The translations under genes were made by a program, and so were the position numbers. From contig NZ_BSDY01000002.1 of NCBI RefSeq assembly GCF_027925155.1, forward strand, positions 278,459 through 342,458: 64,000 nucleotides of DNA, given 5' to 3'. Below, in pieces: positions 30,000 to 37,904 of the stretch. The stretch is from Propionigenium maris DSM 9537 (GTDB lineage Bacteria > Fusobacteriota > Fusobacteriia > Fusobacteriales > Fusobacteriaceae). Below the pieces are notes generated by a model that did no database searches, was not told the DNA's origin, and was given only the letters and a program-made list of their open reading frames with translations. Every line of letters starts with the position of its first letter. The first letter of the stretch is position 1.

Positions 30000-31139
30000 T
30001 TATCCTTTTTTTTGGATAGTATTTATTTTTTCCCTCAGGAGCTCCAAGTTCACTTTTTTGCTGAGTTTCTCTCTCTCCTGGAAGGTCAGCTGCCTCTCCC
30101 TATGCTTTGAGAGGTTTCCAAAGGACACCCCTAACAGCCTTATACTTTTCCTCTCATCTATTTCCTCTACCTCCTCTATGAGCCCCCTCATGGCTTCATG
30201 AAGGTCTATCCTGTCCCCTGTATAGGTCTCAAAGGTTTTAGACCTTGTGATGGTTTTTCTGTCGCTGTATCTCACCTTGACAACCACCGTTTTGCAGAGG
30301 AACCCCTTGTTTTTAAGGCGGTCATAGGTTTTTTCAAAGAGAGCCTCCATCTCCTTATCTATCTCCTCCCTGGTCTCCAGGTAATATTTAAAGGTATTTT
30401 CATTCCCTATGGAGTGGGTTTTCCGCTTATAGTCCACCTCTCTGTAGTCATACCCTCTGGAGTACTGGTAGATAAGTTCTCCCCGGGACCTTCCAAGGGT
30501 AGCTATGAGCTCTGTAAGGGAGTATCTGTACACATCCCCTACCCTCTCTATCTGAAGCTTTTTTCTTAGCTCCTCCACCATCTTCCTACCCACCCCAGGA
30601 AGGATCCTCACATCCTTTTCCCTGATATACTCCACAAACTCCTCCCGGCTCCTGAAGATATAGATCCCCCCAGGCTTATTTATATCACTTGCGATCTTTG
30701 CTGTAAGCTTGTTGTATCCTATTCCCACTGAGCAGGTAAGCTGTGTATTTTTTTCTATTCCCCTCTGAAACCTCCTGGCAAAGTACTCCCTGCTGGGGTA
30801 TCCTTCTATAACCTCTGTAAGGTCCAGGTACCCCTCATCAAAGGCTATAAACTCTGTTTTTTCAGTTATTCTCCTCACCAGCTCCTGTATCTTGGCCGAT
30901 ACCTCCCCGTAGACCCCCTTTCTCACAGGAAGGGAGATGAGGTTGGGGCAGAGTCTTCTGGCTTCAGGGAGGGGCATTGCAGATTTTACTCCGAATTTTC
31001 GGGCTTCATAGCTGGCTGTTGTCACTATATTTTCTCCCACCACTATTGGTTTCCCCCTGAGGAAGGGATTTTCCCTTATCTCTACAGATGCATAGAATGC
31101 GTCCATATCATAGTGCATTATAACTCTCCTCTCAGACAT
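30000..31139 (-). CDS. dinB: DNA polymerase IV (Y-family translesion polymerase)
   Basis: 379 aa. It has the N-terminal catalytic motif MHYDMDAFYASVE, the steric-gate region, FIAFDEGYLDLTE with the catalytic Asp-Glu pair, a thumb (LPGVGRKMVEELRK helix-hairpin-helix) and a little-finger domain. It copies past damaged bases. The gene stands alone between the two-component system and repeat copy C. No LexA-type operator was recognised upstream. Confidence 0.93.
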   Translation of the reverse strand: MSERRVIMHYDMDAFYASVEIRENPFLRGKPIVVGENIVTTASYEARKFGVKSAMPLPEARRLCPNLISLPVRKGVYGEVSAKIQELVRRITEKTEFIAFDEGYLDLTEVIEGYPSREYFARRFQRGIEKNTQLTCSVGIGYNKLTAKIASDINKPGGIYIFRSREEFVEYIREKDVRILPGVGRKMVEELRKKLQIERVGDVYRYSLTELIATLGRSRGELIYQYSRGYDYREVDYKRKTHSIGNENTFKYYLETREEIDKEMEALFEKTYDRLKNKGFLCKTVVVKVRYSDRKTITRSKTFETYTGDRIDLHEAMRGLIEEVEEIDERKSIRLLGVSFGNLSKHRERQLTFQEREKLSKKVNLELLREKINTIQKKG

Positions 31140-31285
31140 ACCGCCCCTCCCTATCTATATTAATATATAGTTATATTATAGCATAGTTTTTATGAGAATT
31201 ACTTCTTTAAACAGAAGTTCCTTCGATTCCCCCACTTTCCTCTACTATTTTATTCCAAGAGAAGGAAAGGTCAAAAAATTAAAAA

Positions 31286-31371
31286 GGAGCGTGACGCTCC
31301 CCCTCGCTAATCTCATGTAAGGTTTTCTTATGGAATTAATCTATAATTCTATACTTTCTTTAATGATAAAA
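31286..31371 (+). repeat. Intergenic repeat, copy C
   Basis: Starts GGAGCGTGACGCTCC and ends ATACTTTCTTTAATGATAAA next to the antiporter terminator. Slightly shorter in the middle than copy B. Confidence 0.78.
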
Positions 31372-31372
31372 A

Positions 31373-31424
31373 TATACCCTCAGGGGGTAGGGAGCCATCT
31401 TTCAGAGATCCCTACCTGGGTATG
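31373..31424 (-). terminator. Nested-hairpin terminator of the antiporter gene
   Basis: The perfect 8-bp stem GGTAGGGA/TCCCTACC lies inside outer ATACCC/GGGTAT arms, then ATATTTTTATC on the minus strand. The TACCCTCAGGGGGTA within it resembles a CsoR operator but is more simply part of this structure. Confidence 0.7.
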
Positions 31425-31453
31425 ATCTGTATTACCTTAAAAAGTCTTAACTG

Positions 31454-32668
31454 TTAGAGAACCGCCTCTTCTCTGAGCTCCACCCTCTCCTCCTCTCCTA
31501 GAAGGGGTTCAGCACTTAGCTTAATCCCTATGGCTCCCAGGGGAGCTGTAAGAAGTACGCTGAGGATAGCCACTGCCTGGATTATCTCTCCCCCTGCCAC
31601 TCCCATCTGAAGGGGAACTCCTGCCTTAGCTGATTGAACTGTAGCCTTGGGAAGGTAGGCTATCACACAAAAGAGCCTCTCCCTGTAGCTTAGTTCTGTA
31701 CCTATAAGAGATACCCATGTTCCCACAGACCTTATTACAAGGGCACTGAGAATGATGAGCGTCCCAGGAACTATAAGTTGTCCAATGAGATTTGGGTCTA
31801 TTGCTGCGCCTACCAGAGTAAAGAGGTAAATCTGCCCAATCTGCCATGCCTTCCCCAAATAGAGGGACAGGTCCTCCCCCAGCTTGGCATCTGCATAGTT
31901 GTTTATCATGAACCCCATAACCATCACCCCTATGAGGGAGTTAAACTCAAGGATATGCCTGTCCTCCAGTATCCTCATCCCCGTACCTACACCTAGCACC
32001 AGTGCCGACTGGGCTACGGGGTTTCTTACAAGTCTGCATAGGGGCTTCAATAGGCAGGCTGCAACTACCCCTGAAAATATTCCAAACCCTATGGACAGCG
32101 GAACTCCAGCAAGATTGGCTCCCAGAGAACTCTCCGACCCAAAGTACAGTCCTATAAAGGTAGTGAAGAGGGCTATGGCTATACTGTCATCTGCAGATCC
32201 CCCTGCAAGCATCATCTGAGGTATGGCCTTTTTCCTCCCAAGTCCCCTCTTAATGAGGTCCACCATAGACGGGATAAGTACTGCAGGACTTACTGCAGAT
32301 ATTATGAATCCCAGGATTCCTCCCTGTATAAAGGTGAAACCAAATACCTTCACCGCTGCAAAGGCAACGGCAAACCCCTCTAGTCCTGCCGGTATAAAAC
32401 TCAGCAGTAGGGCTGGTCTTCCCATTTTCTTTAACTGTTCACAGCTTATCCCCAGTCCCCCTGTTATAAGTACCGTTACCAGGGCTACACTCTTTAACTC
32501 CTTACCTATCTCTAGGGTAAAACCGTCCAGGGCTCCCAGGTAAGCCGGTCCCACAACACACCCAAATATTATCATTCCTAAAAGTTTTGGCAGCTTAATT
32601 CGCTCCACCAGCTTCCCTGCTATATGCCCACCAGCCAGCAGCAACACCATTGAAAAAACTGTTCTCAT
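31454..32668 (-). CDS. CPA-family cation:proton antiporter under fluoride riboswitch control
   Basis: About 404 aa with 11-13 membrane helices. Features include GKLVERIKLPKLLGMIIFGCVVGP near the start, GILGFIISAVSPAVLIPSM and GGSADDSIAIALF, the paired acidic residues typical of NhaP/CPA antiporters. The ATG at 32668 is chosen for its AAAGGAG site. The open frame reaching to 32803 runs back through a riboswitch and terminator, so it is not coding. Antiporters are among the gene types known to be governed by fluoride riboswitches, where they help cells cope with fluoride or acid-ion stress. A terminator follows. Confidence 0.87.
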   Translation of the reverse strand: MRTVFSMVLLLAGGHIAGKLVERIKLPKLLGMIIFGCVVGPAYLGALDGFTLEIGKELKSVALVTVLITGGLGISCEQLKKMGRPALLLSFIPAGLEGFAVAFAAVKVFGFTFIQGGILGFIISAVSPAVLIPSMVDLIKRGLGRKKAIPQMMLAGGSADDSIAIALFTTFIGLYFGSESSLGANLAGVPLSIGFGIFSGVVAACLLKPLCRLVRNPVAQSALVLGVGTGMRILEDRHILEFNSLIGVMVMGFMINNYADAKLGEDLSLYLGKAWQIGQIYLFTLVGAAIDPNLIGQLIVPGTLIILSALVIRSVGTWVSLIGTELSYRERLFCVIAYLPKATVQSAKAGVPLQMGVAGGEIIQAVAILSVLLTAPLGAIGIKLSAEPLLGEEERVELREEAVL

Positions 32669-32704
32669 TACTTTCTCTCCTTTTTCCGCAATTATTTTAT
32701 TGAA

Positions 32705-32746
32705 AAAACAAAAAAGACTCCCACAGGAAAAAATCCTGCAGAAGCC
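32705..32746 (-). terminator. Expression-platform terminator of the fluoride riboswitch
   Basis: GGCTTCTGCAGGA pairs with TCCTGTGGGAGTC over 13 bp with G-U pairs, followed by a T-run. The 5' arm is the conserved 3' end of the aptamer, so ligand binding and termination exclude each other. Confidence 0.88.
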
Positions 32747-32803
32747 ATCATCTTTTTCGTCAAAAGCATTTAGGGTTACCCCAGGGAGAGCCTCATCCCC
32801 CAT
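32741..32803 (-). ncRNA. Fluoride riboswitch aptamer (crcB motif)
   Basis: On the minus strand the leader reads GGGGGATGAGGCTCTCCC, a GGGGTAACCC element and then GATGATGGCTTCTGC. These match the conserved blocks of fluoride riboswitches (GATGRGGC near the start, an AAC element, GATGGCYTCTRC at the end). It starts about 10 nt after a consensus promoter and ends in a terminator overlapping the last conserved block. Fluoride binding should allow transcription of the antiporter gene. Confidence 0.88.
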
Positions 32804-32816
32804 TTATTTTCAAGAT

Positions 32817-32845
32817 ATTATAATACTTTTTAGTGCTTTTGTCAA
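32817..32845 (-). promoter_or_regulatory. Consensus promoter of the fluoride-responsive antiporter
   Basis: TTGACA (32845-32840), a 17-bp spacer and TATAAT (32822-32817), a perfect sigma-70 match, divergent from the cNMP-binding gene. Confidence 0.92.
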
Positions 32846-32924
32846 CTTTACCTCTTTTTCCTTGCCATATTCTCAATTTTAATATATAAATGTATTACAG
32901 GAATAGAATATTGGAGGTTTGTAG

Positions 32925-33410
32925 ATGATAAAGGAACTATGTAATCTTGAAGATTACAGCGAAGTGCTGTGTATATTAGATAAGATCTCTATCTTTGGCG
33001 GACTTACCAGACCTCAGCTAAGTGTCATCTTTAAGGAGTTAAAGAAAACTTCTATAAAGAAGGGAGAGGTTATCTTTGAACAGGGGAAGTCTCCAGATAA
33101 TATCTACATTGTTCAGAGCGGATGTGTTAAAATAGTTGAAAAGTTATCCACCGACTCACTGGAACTTATCACATTTAATACTGGGGACTGCTTTGGAGAA
33201 ACTGAACTTATCGGTATCTTTCCCTATATAGCTTCTGCAGTGGCTGCCGCAGACACCGAGCTCATCGTCTTTCCTAGAAAGGCTCTTAGAATCCTCTACA
33301 AGAAACACCTGCCCATCTTTTCGGTGATTATTTTAAACATAGCAAGGGAGTCGTGTAGACGTCTTGCCCAGGCAGATAAGAGGATGTTCGATATGTTGGA
33401 AAAAAAGTAA
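32925..33410 (+). CDS. Stand-alone cyclic-nucleotide-binding-domain protein (Crp-like, no DNA-binding domain)
   Basis: 161 aa. A cNMP-binding beta-roll is clear: IFGGLTRPQLSVIF, GEVIFEQGKSPDNIYIVQSGCVKI, TFNTGDCFGETELIG. The long C helix and a short tail follow, but the protein ends before any helix-turn-helix, so it is not a complete Crp/Fnr regulator. The phosphate-cassette Arg of true cAMP binders is not evident (FGETELIG then FPYIASA). It may regulate a partner by protein contact. It is divergent from the fluoride-controlled antiporter gene. Confidence 0.83.
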   Translation: MIKELCNLEDYSEVLCILDKISIFGGLTRPQLSVIFKELKKTSIKKGEVIFEQGKSPDNIYIVQSGCVKIVEKLSTDSLELITFNTGDCFGETELIGIFPYIASAVAAADTELIVFPRKALRILYKKHLPIFSVIILNIARESCRRLAQADKRMFDMLEKK

Positions 33411-33418
33411 TTTTTTTC

Positions 33419-33447
33419 TTGACTCAAAACATAAATAATGTTATTAT
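33419..33447 (+). promoter_or_regulatory. Rubredoxin promoter
   Basis: TTGACT, a 17-bp spacer and TATTAT, followed by a short leader and AGGAGG. Confidence 0.85.
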
Positions 33448-33486
33448 AATTTTGTAATCAATACAACTTTAGGAGGATTTAATAAT

Positions 33487-33648
33487 ATGAAAACTTATGT
33501 ATGTGAAGTATGTGGATATGTATATGACCCAGCTGTTGGAGATGTAGATAACGGAATCGCTGCAGGAACTGCTTTTGCAGATATCCATGATGAGTGGGTT
33601 TGCCCTCCATGTGGAATGGGTAAAGACGTATTCGTTGAAGAAGCTTAA
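33487..33648 (+). CDS. Rubredoxin
   Basis: 53 aa, the usual rubredoxin length. Two cysteine knuckles [13 protein letters not shown] and [11 protein letters not shown] bind one iron, and conserved aromatic residues lie between them. Rubredoxins carry single electrons, in anaerobes often to superoxide or peroxide reductases. No redox partner gene adjoins it. Strong promoter and AGGAGG site; its own terminator follows. Confidence 0.95.
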   Translation: MKTYVCEVCGYVYDPAVGDVDNGIAAGTAFADIHDEWVCPPCGMGKDVFVEEA

Positions 33649-33660
33649 TTAAACTTTTAA

Positions 33661-33692
33661 AAGCAACTCCCATAGAGGAGTTGCTTTTTTTA
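33661..33692 (+). terminator. Rubredoxin terminator
   Basis: AAGCAACTCC/GGAGTTGCTT stem plus a T-run. Confidence 0.9.
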
Positions 33693-33850
33693 TTAATAAT
33701 ATAAAGTACAGAATTTATAAAAAAATTTCGTTAAGTAGTTACCGTTTCACTGATCGTCAGGATACAACCTCACGTTGCTTTTTATTCCCCCTTTAAAATT
33801 AATGATAAATATGATAAAATATTTATCTATTTTCTTTTTAGGAGGATGTT

Positions 33851-34807
33851 ATGTCAGATAACAATAAAGCACCATATATTCTTGTCTTCGGAGCCTCAGT
33901 TGTAGATATGTTCGGATTCTGCAGAACTTCATATAATTCTCACGATTCTATTCCAGGAAGAGTTAAGATTTCCTTTGGTGGAGTTTCTAGGAATATTGCT
34001 GAAAACATGGCCAGAGTTGGTGTTAACACTAAGTTTATATCTATTTTAGGAAACGATGAAATTGGACGTTCTATGCTCGAGCACTCTGAGAGCATTGGTT
34101 ATGATATGGGTAACTCCCTTATTTTAAAGGATGGGTCTACTCCTACCTACATGGCTATTTTAGATGAAAAGGGAGAGATGGTCTCTGCTGTTGCTGATAT
34201 GGACAGTATCAAGGAGATGAGTCCCGACTTTATAGATTCAAAGGGAGAGATGATCAGACAGTCTCAATATACTTTTTTAGATGCTGATGATCCTGAAACT
34301 TTAGAATATATTATCAATACATACCATGGTTCTACTTACTTTGTTCTAGACCCTATCTCCTCAGCAAAAGCTGAAAAGATCAAACACCTTATAAAATACT
34401 TCCACACAATCAAGCCAAACAGGTATGAAGCGGAAGTTCTTTCAGGTATGAAGATCGAGAGCGAAGAGGATCTTATAAAGGTTGGAGAATACTTCCTGTC
34501 ACTGGGAATAAAGAATGTCTTCATCAGCTTAGATGAGGATGGAATCTACTATGTAAATGAAACATCTTCTGGAAGGATTCAGACTACAGATGCTGTGGTA
34601 AAAAATGTTACTGGAGCAGGGGATTCATTTGTAGCAGGTCTTGGATATGGATACATGAACAAGCTTTCCATAGAGGAAACTGTTAAGTTTGCTATTTCAA
34701 TGTCACTGATTACTATCTCCCACGAAGAAACTATCAACCCAAATATGGGATATGATAAGGTTATGGAAACCATCGCCAAAACAAACTGGATTGAAAAAAA
34801 ATTATAG
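33851..34807 (+). CDS. psuK: PfkB-family kinase, pseudouridine kinase-like
   Basis: 318 aa ribokinase-fold sugar kinase. The N-terminal FGASVVDMFGF, PGRVKISFGGVSRNIAENMARVG and late catalytic NVTGAGDSFVAGL (base Asp in GAGD) are clear. The PGxxxxxxGGVxRNIA stretch and HTIKPNRYEAEVLSG closely resemble PsuK, which phosphorylates pseudouridine from RNA breakdown. The usual partner PsuG (glycosidase) is not adjacent. AGGAGG ribosome site; own terminator. A different nucleoside or sugar substrate remains possible. Confidence 0.78.
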   Translation: MSDNNKAPYILVFGASVVDMFGFCRTSYNSHDSIPGRVKISFGGVSRNIAENMARVGVNTKFISILGNDEIGRSMLEHSESIGYDMGNSLILKDGSTPTYMAILDEKGEMVSAVADMDSIKEMSPDFIDSKGEMIRQSQYTFLDADDPETLEYIINTYHGSTYFVLDPISSAKAEKIKHLIKYFHTIKPNRYEAEVLSGMKIESEEDLIKVGEYFLSLGIKNVFISLDEDGIYYVNETSSGRIQTTDAVVKNVTGAGDSFVAGLGYGYMNKLSIEETVKFAISMSLITISHEETINPNMGYDKVMETIAKTNWIEKKL

Positions 34808-34832
34808 AGAGCCATAGGCTCTCTATTTTTTT
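34805..34832 (+). terminator. Terminator of the PfkB kinase gene
   Basis: TAGAGAGCC/GGCTCTCTA perfect 9-bp stem overlapping the stop region, then a T-run that is also the A-tail of repeat copy D. Confidence 0.9.
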
Positions 34833-34915
34833 ATTAAGTAAAGTATGGAATTATAGATTAGTGCCTTAATAAAAATCCCTTGCATAAGATTAGAAGGGGT
34901 GGAGTGTCACACTCC
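34829..34915 (-). repeat. Intergenic repeat, copy D
   Basis: Minus-strand copy. It begins GGAGTGTGACACTCC, 3 bp after the META-lipoprotein stop, and ends ATACTTTACTTAATAAAAAA at the convergent terminator. The stem uses T-A where copies A and C have C-G, a compensatory change. Confidence 0.8.
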
Positions 34916-34918
34916 TTT

Positions 34919-35638
34919 TTATTTAAATATTAATTGTCTTCCACCCTTTAGAGTAATTATTACTCCCTCATCTCCTGCTTCTACCTTCTCTGCAGTAGCA
35001 AGATCCTTAAGATACTGACTCTCCTGGTCCATAGCTTCCTCTGGTCCTGCCATCATAGTTGTTATTATCTGAGGTGATACACTTATCATCCCTTCCTCTA
35101 CCTCATAGGCCGCCGAGTAGTTGTTTACCCCTGCATTTCCAGCAAGTCTCCCCTCTCCAAAGGTAATTGTTATATCATGCTCTGTAAGTGCTCCCTCCAG
35201 CTTAAAGGTCTTATCTGCAACGATCTCTTCAAAAGTTCTTACCCTTTCATTGAATACCAGCTTCTTTCCTCCCTCGGAAGTTATCACAAGCTGCTCTCCG
35301 GCCATCTCGATCTTCTCTGCCTTTTCAAGGTTCTTTACATACTTAGATTCTTGTGCCATAAGCTCCTCTGGTCCCATCATCCTTGTTGTTCCCACAACCT
35401 TTATGCTTAAGTTGTTACCCTCTATTAGGTATGGAGCAAAGTATCTGTTCACTCCTGCGCTTCCAGCTACCTGGTTCTCATCAAAGGCTATATCAATAGT
35501 ACTTCCCTCTATAACCCCTTCAAGCTCATAGATCTTCCCAATTACCTCTGTTTGAATGCTCTTTTCCTTTTTGTCCATTCCGCTACAGGCCACCAAAAAT
35601 ATTGCACTCAGTACAAATAAAACTATCTTCTTCATCAT
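34919..35638 (-). CDS. Lipoprotein with two META (HslJ-like) domains
   Basis: 239 aa with a lipobox (LVAC, Cys about 18). Two homologous domains follow (about 35-125 and 135-239). Each has a GVNRYFAPY/GVNNYSAAY element, a TTRMMGPEE/TTMMAGPEE element and the same ESKYVKNLEKAEK/ESQYLKDLATAEK helix. This is the META/HslJ pattern, linked in other bacteria to heat-shock and novobiocin tolerance; molecular function is unknown. AGGAGG ribosome site. Repeat copy D begins right after the stop. Confidence 0.87.
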   Translation of the reverse strand: MMKKIVLFVLSAIFLVACSGMDKKEKSIQTEVIGKIYELEGVIEGSTIDIAFDENQVAGSAGVNRYFAPYLIEGNNLSIKVVGTTRMMGPEELMAQESKYVKNLEKAEKIEMAGEQLVITSEGGKKLVFNERVRTFEEIVADKTFKLEGALTEHDITITFGEGRLAGNAGVNNYSAAYEVEEGMISVSPQIITTMMAGPEEAMDQESQYLKDLATAEKVEAGDEGVIITLKGGRQLIFK

Positions 35639-35668
35639 ATTCCTCCTAATTTTTATTTTAAGATCTTA

Positions 35669-36778
35669 TCAGATCTTCTCTAAAAAATCCACATATACCT
35701 GACATACCCTTTCAAGGGAGAACTCATCCCTCATCTTCCTTCTTCCGGCTCTTCCCATCTCCTCCCTCTCATCTTGTGAGAGTTCTATAAATGCCTCCAT
35801 AGCCTCTCTGAGGCTGCTACTGTCCCTTGGAGCACACAGATAGCCATTTACTCCTCTGTCAACAAGTTCAGCGCATCCTGGGACATCTGTGGCTATTACA
35901 GGCTTCTCCATACTGGCGGCCTCCATTATTACCCTGGATATCCCCTCCCTGTAGGACGGCAGTACAAAGCAGTCGGCATCCCTTACCACCTCAGCTACAC
36001 TATCCGTCACTCCCAGGTAGTTTATAACACCATCCTTTACATACTCATCCACAAACTCCTTTGGGACCGCTGTGGGGTTGGGAACTCCTATCTTTCCCAG
36101 GAACCAAAACTCCACATCGGTATTTTTAGATCTTATCTCCCTGGCTGCCTCAAAATACTCCCTTACTCCCTTGTCCCAGAGAGCTCTGGCAACCATAAGA
36201 AACACAAGTTTTCCGTCATCTCTCTTTTTAGCCAGGGGTCTGAACTCCTCTAGGTCTATCCCCTCTCCAGGAAGTACAAAGGCCTTTTTTTCCGGAATTA
36301 TCTTCCTAGCCAGAAACTCCCTCCTATCCTGATTGTTGAGAAACCACACATCCCTGGTAAATAGCAGAGAAAACTTGTAGAGGTATTTAACTATCTTGGA
36401 TACCAGGTTTTCATTTATAAATGCATACCCCAGTCCCGTAGTTACCCCCACACTCTTTACCCCTGCAAGCCTTGCCCCGATAGTTCCGTAAATTATAGGT
36501 TTAATGGTATAGTGGAAGACCTCATCAAACTTCTCCCTCCTATAGATTTTTCTGAAATCAGATATGAGTTTAAAGTCCTCTACAGGATTTACTCCCTTGG
36601 AGTTGATCTCTATATCGATTACCCTTACCCCCATCTCCTCCAGCCTTCCTGTAAACTCATCCTTGGGAGCAATTACAGTGACCTCATGTCCCCTCTCCAT
36701 AAGTTTTTTTATCAGGCCGCCTCTAAAGTTATACATATTCCATGCTTCATTGACGACCATAGCTATCCTTTTAGCCAT
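35669..36778 (-). CDS. Family 4 glycosyltransferase (GT4)
   Basis: 369 aa GT-B enzyme. It starts IAMVVNEAWNMYNFRGGLIKKLMERGHEV, has VGVTTGLGY in the middle, and the C-terminal donor site SYREGISRVIMEAASMEKPVIATDVPGC with the EX7E pattern, as in retaining GT4 enzymes that add N-acetylhexosamines or galactose to lipid-linked units. Last gene of the polysaccharide operon; overlaps the gene upstream by 8 bp. Confidence 0.88.
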   Translation of the reverse strand: MAKRIAMVVNEAWNMYNFRGGLIKKLMERGHEVTVIAPKDEFTGRLEEMGVRVIDIEINSKGVNPVEDFKLISDFRKIYRREKFDEVFHYTIKPIIYGTIGARLAGVKSVGVTTGLGYAFINENLVSKIVKYLYKFSLLFTRDVWFLNNQDRREFLARKIIPEKKAFVLPGEGIDLEEFRPLAKKRDDGKLVFLMVARALWDKGVREYFEAAREIRSKNTDVEFWFLGKIGVPNPTAVPKEFVDEYVKDGVINYLGVTDSVAEVVRDADCFVLPSYREGISRVIMEAASMEKPVIATDVPGCAELVDRGVNGYLCAPRDSSSLREAMEAFIELSQDEREEMGRAGRRKMRDEFSLERVCQVYVDFLEKI

Positions 36779-37904
36779 TTAAAAGCACCTCTTTATACCT
36801 CTTCATAATTATCTCCCTCTGAAAGTCTCCCGCTCTCCTTGATACCTGGTATTTAGCCTGTCCCTTTATGGCACTTTCAAGGCCCTGACCAAGAGCCTCT
36901 ACATCCCCCACAGGGAAAAGGCTTCCATACCCCCCAGAGGTAAGCTTATCCACTCTTCTGTGAAGATCTGGATTGATTATCTCTCTGGGCCCTGAGATAC
37001 AGTCGCTGGCCACTACCTGGCAGCCACATGCCATGGCTTCTATGAGGACATTTGGGAAGCCTTCGCTTTCCGATGCCATTACAAAGATCTCACTCCTCTT
37101 GAGATACTTAAAGGGATTTTCAACCCTTCCCAGGAAGTGAACCCTTCCTTCTAGTCCCAGGATCTTAGTAAGCTCCTCCAGGTTCTTCCTTTCGGAACCA
37201 TCCCCAAGGATTACAAGGTCGTAGTCTGGATACCTGTTGGCTATCTTGGAGTATCCCTCAATAACATCCTCTCCCCTCTTTAATGGGATGAGGCTTCCAA
37301 CTGAGATAATATACCTTCTTCCTTTAGGAAGTTCCGTCACTTCCTCCATCCCCTTGGCCTCCATCATCTCTATATCATAGGGATTATTTATCTTCTCTAC
37401 CCTTCTTCCAAGGAGCTCCTCCATTCCCTCCCTCATATCTTCAGATATGGCGATTATCTTATCAGCCCTCTTGTAGAAGAAGTCTACAAGCTTAAGCTTC
37501 TGCCTCCCAAAGAAGGTCTTCCTGTATCCTCTAAAGAAGTTATCGTGGTTAACTATCTGGCTCTCATGGGTTCCTCCCATCATCTGTGCCATTATATTTA
37601 CATAGTTTGCCCTATAGAGGTGGCTCTGCACCACATCTATATTATTTTTCCTCACATAGGACCTCAGTCGCCATGCAATTAGGGGAAGGGATAGAAGTTT
37701 TAGTATCGGGTGCTCCTTACCTCTAAAGTCAGCCAGATAATTTATCTGGACTCCCTCATGGGGTTTGTAGAAGTCATTCCTTTCAAAGAGGACCACTTCA
37801 GAGTGGAGATCCCCATCCTGAGAAAAATGCTCTCCCAGGTTAGCTACTATCCTTTCAGCTCCTCCCCCTCCCATTGAATTTGTAAGAAAAGCTACTTTTT
37901 TCAA
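36771..37904 (-). CDS. Family 4 glycosyltransferase (GT4)
   Basis: 377 aa. TNSMGGGGAERIVANLGEHF at the start is the acceptor-side glycine loop of this group. The C-terminal half has VILGDGSERKNLEEL and MASESEGFPNVLIEAMACGCQVVASD (EX7E). It overlaps both neighbours by a few bases, so the operon is tightly packed. Donor and acceptor sugars cannot be told from the sequence. Confidence 0.88.
   Translation of the reverse strand: MKKVAFLTNSMGGGGAERIVANLGEHFSQDGDLHSEVVLFERNDFYKPHEGVQINYLADFRGKEHPILKLLSLPLIAWRLRSYVRKNNIDVVQSHLYRANYVNIMAQMMGGTHESQIVNHDNFFRGYRKTFFGRQKLKLVDFFYKRADKIIAISEDMREGMEELLGRRVEKINNPYDIEMMEAKGMEEVTELPKGRRYIISVGSLIPLKRGEDVIEGYSKIANRYPDYDLVILGDGSERKNLEELTKILGLEGRVHFLGRVENPFKYLKRSEIFVMASESEGFPNVLIEAMACGCQVVASDCISGPREIINPDLHRRVDKLTSGGYGSLFPVGDVEALGQGLESAIKGQAKYQVSRRAGDFQREIIMKRYKEVLLNG

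Larger units (their letters stand above)
31140..31453. other. Intergenic region between dinB and the antiporter gene
   Basis: Holds the dinB promoter region, repeat copy C and the nested antiporter terminator; no gene seen. Confidence 0.6.

Noticed and set aside
31375..31389. TACCCTCAGGGGGTA as a fourth CsoR operator
   Set aside because: It is part of a nested terminator stem and no promoter starts there.
32669..32803. Upstream extension of the antiporter reading frame
   Set aside because: It runs through a fluoride riboswitch, its terminator and the leader; the ribosome site fits the ATG at 32668.
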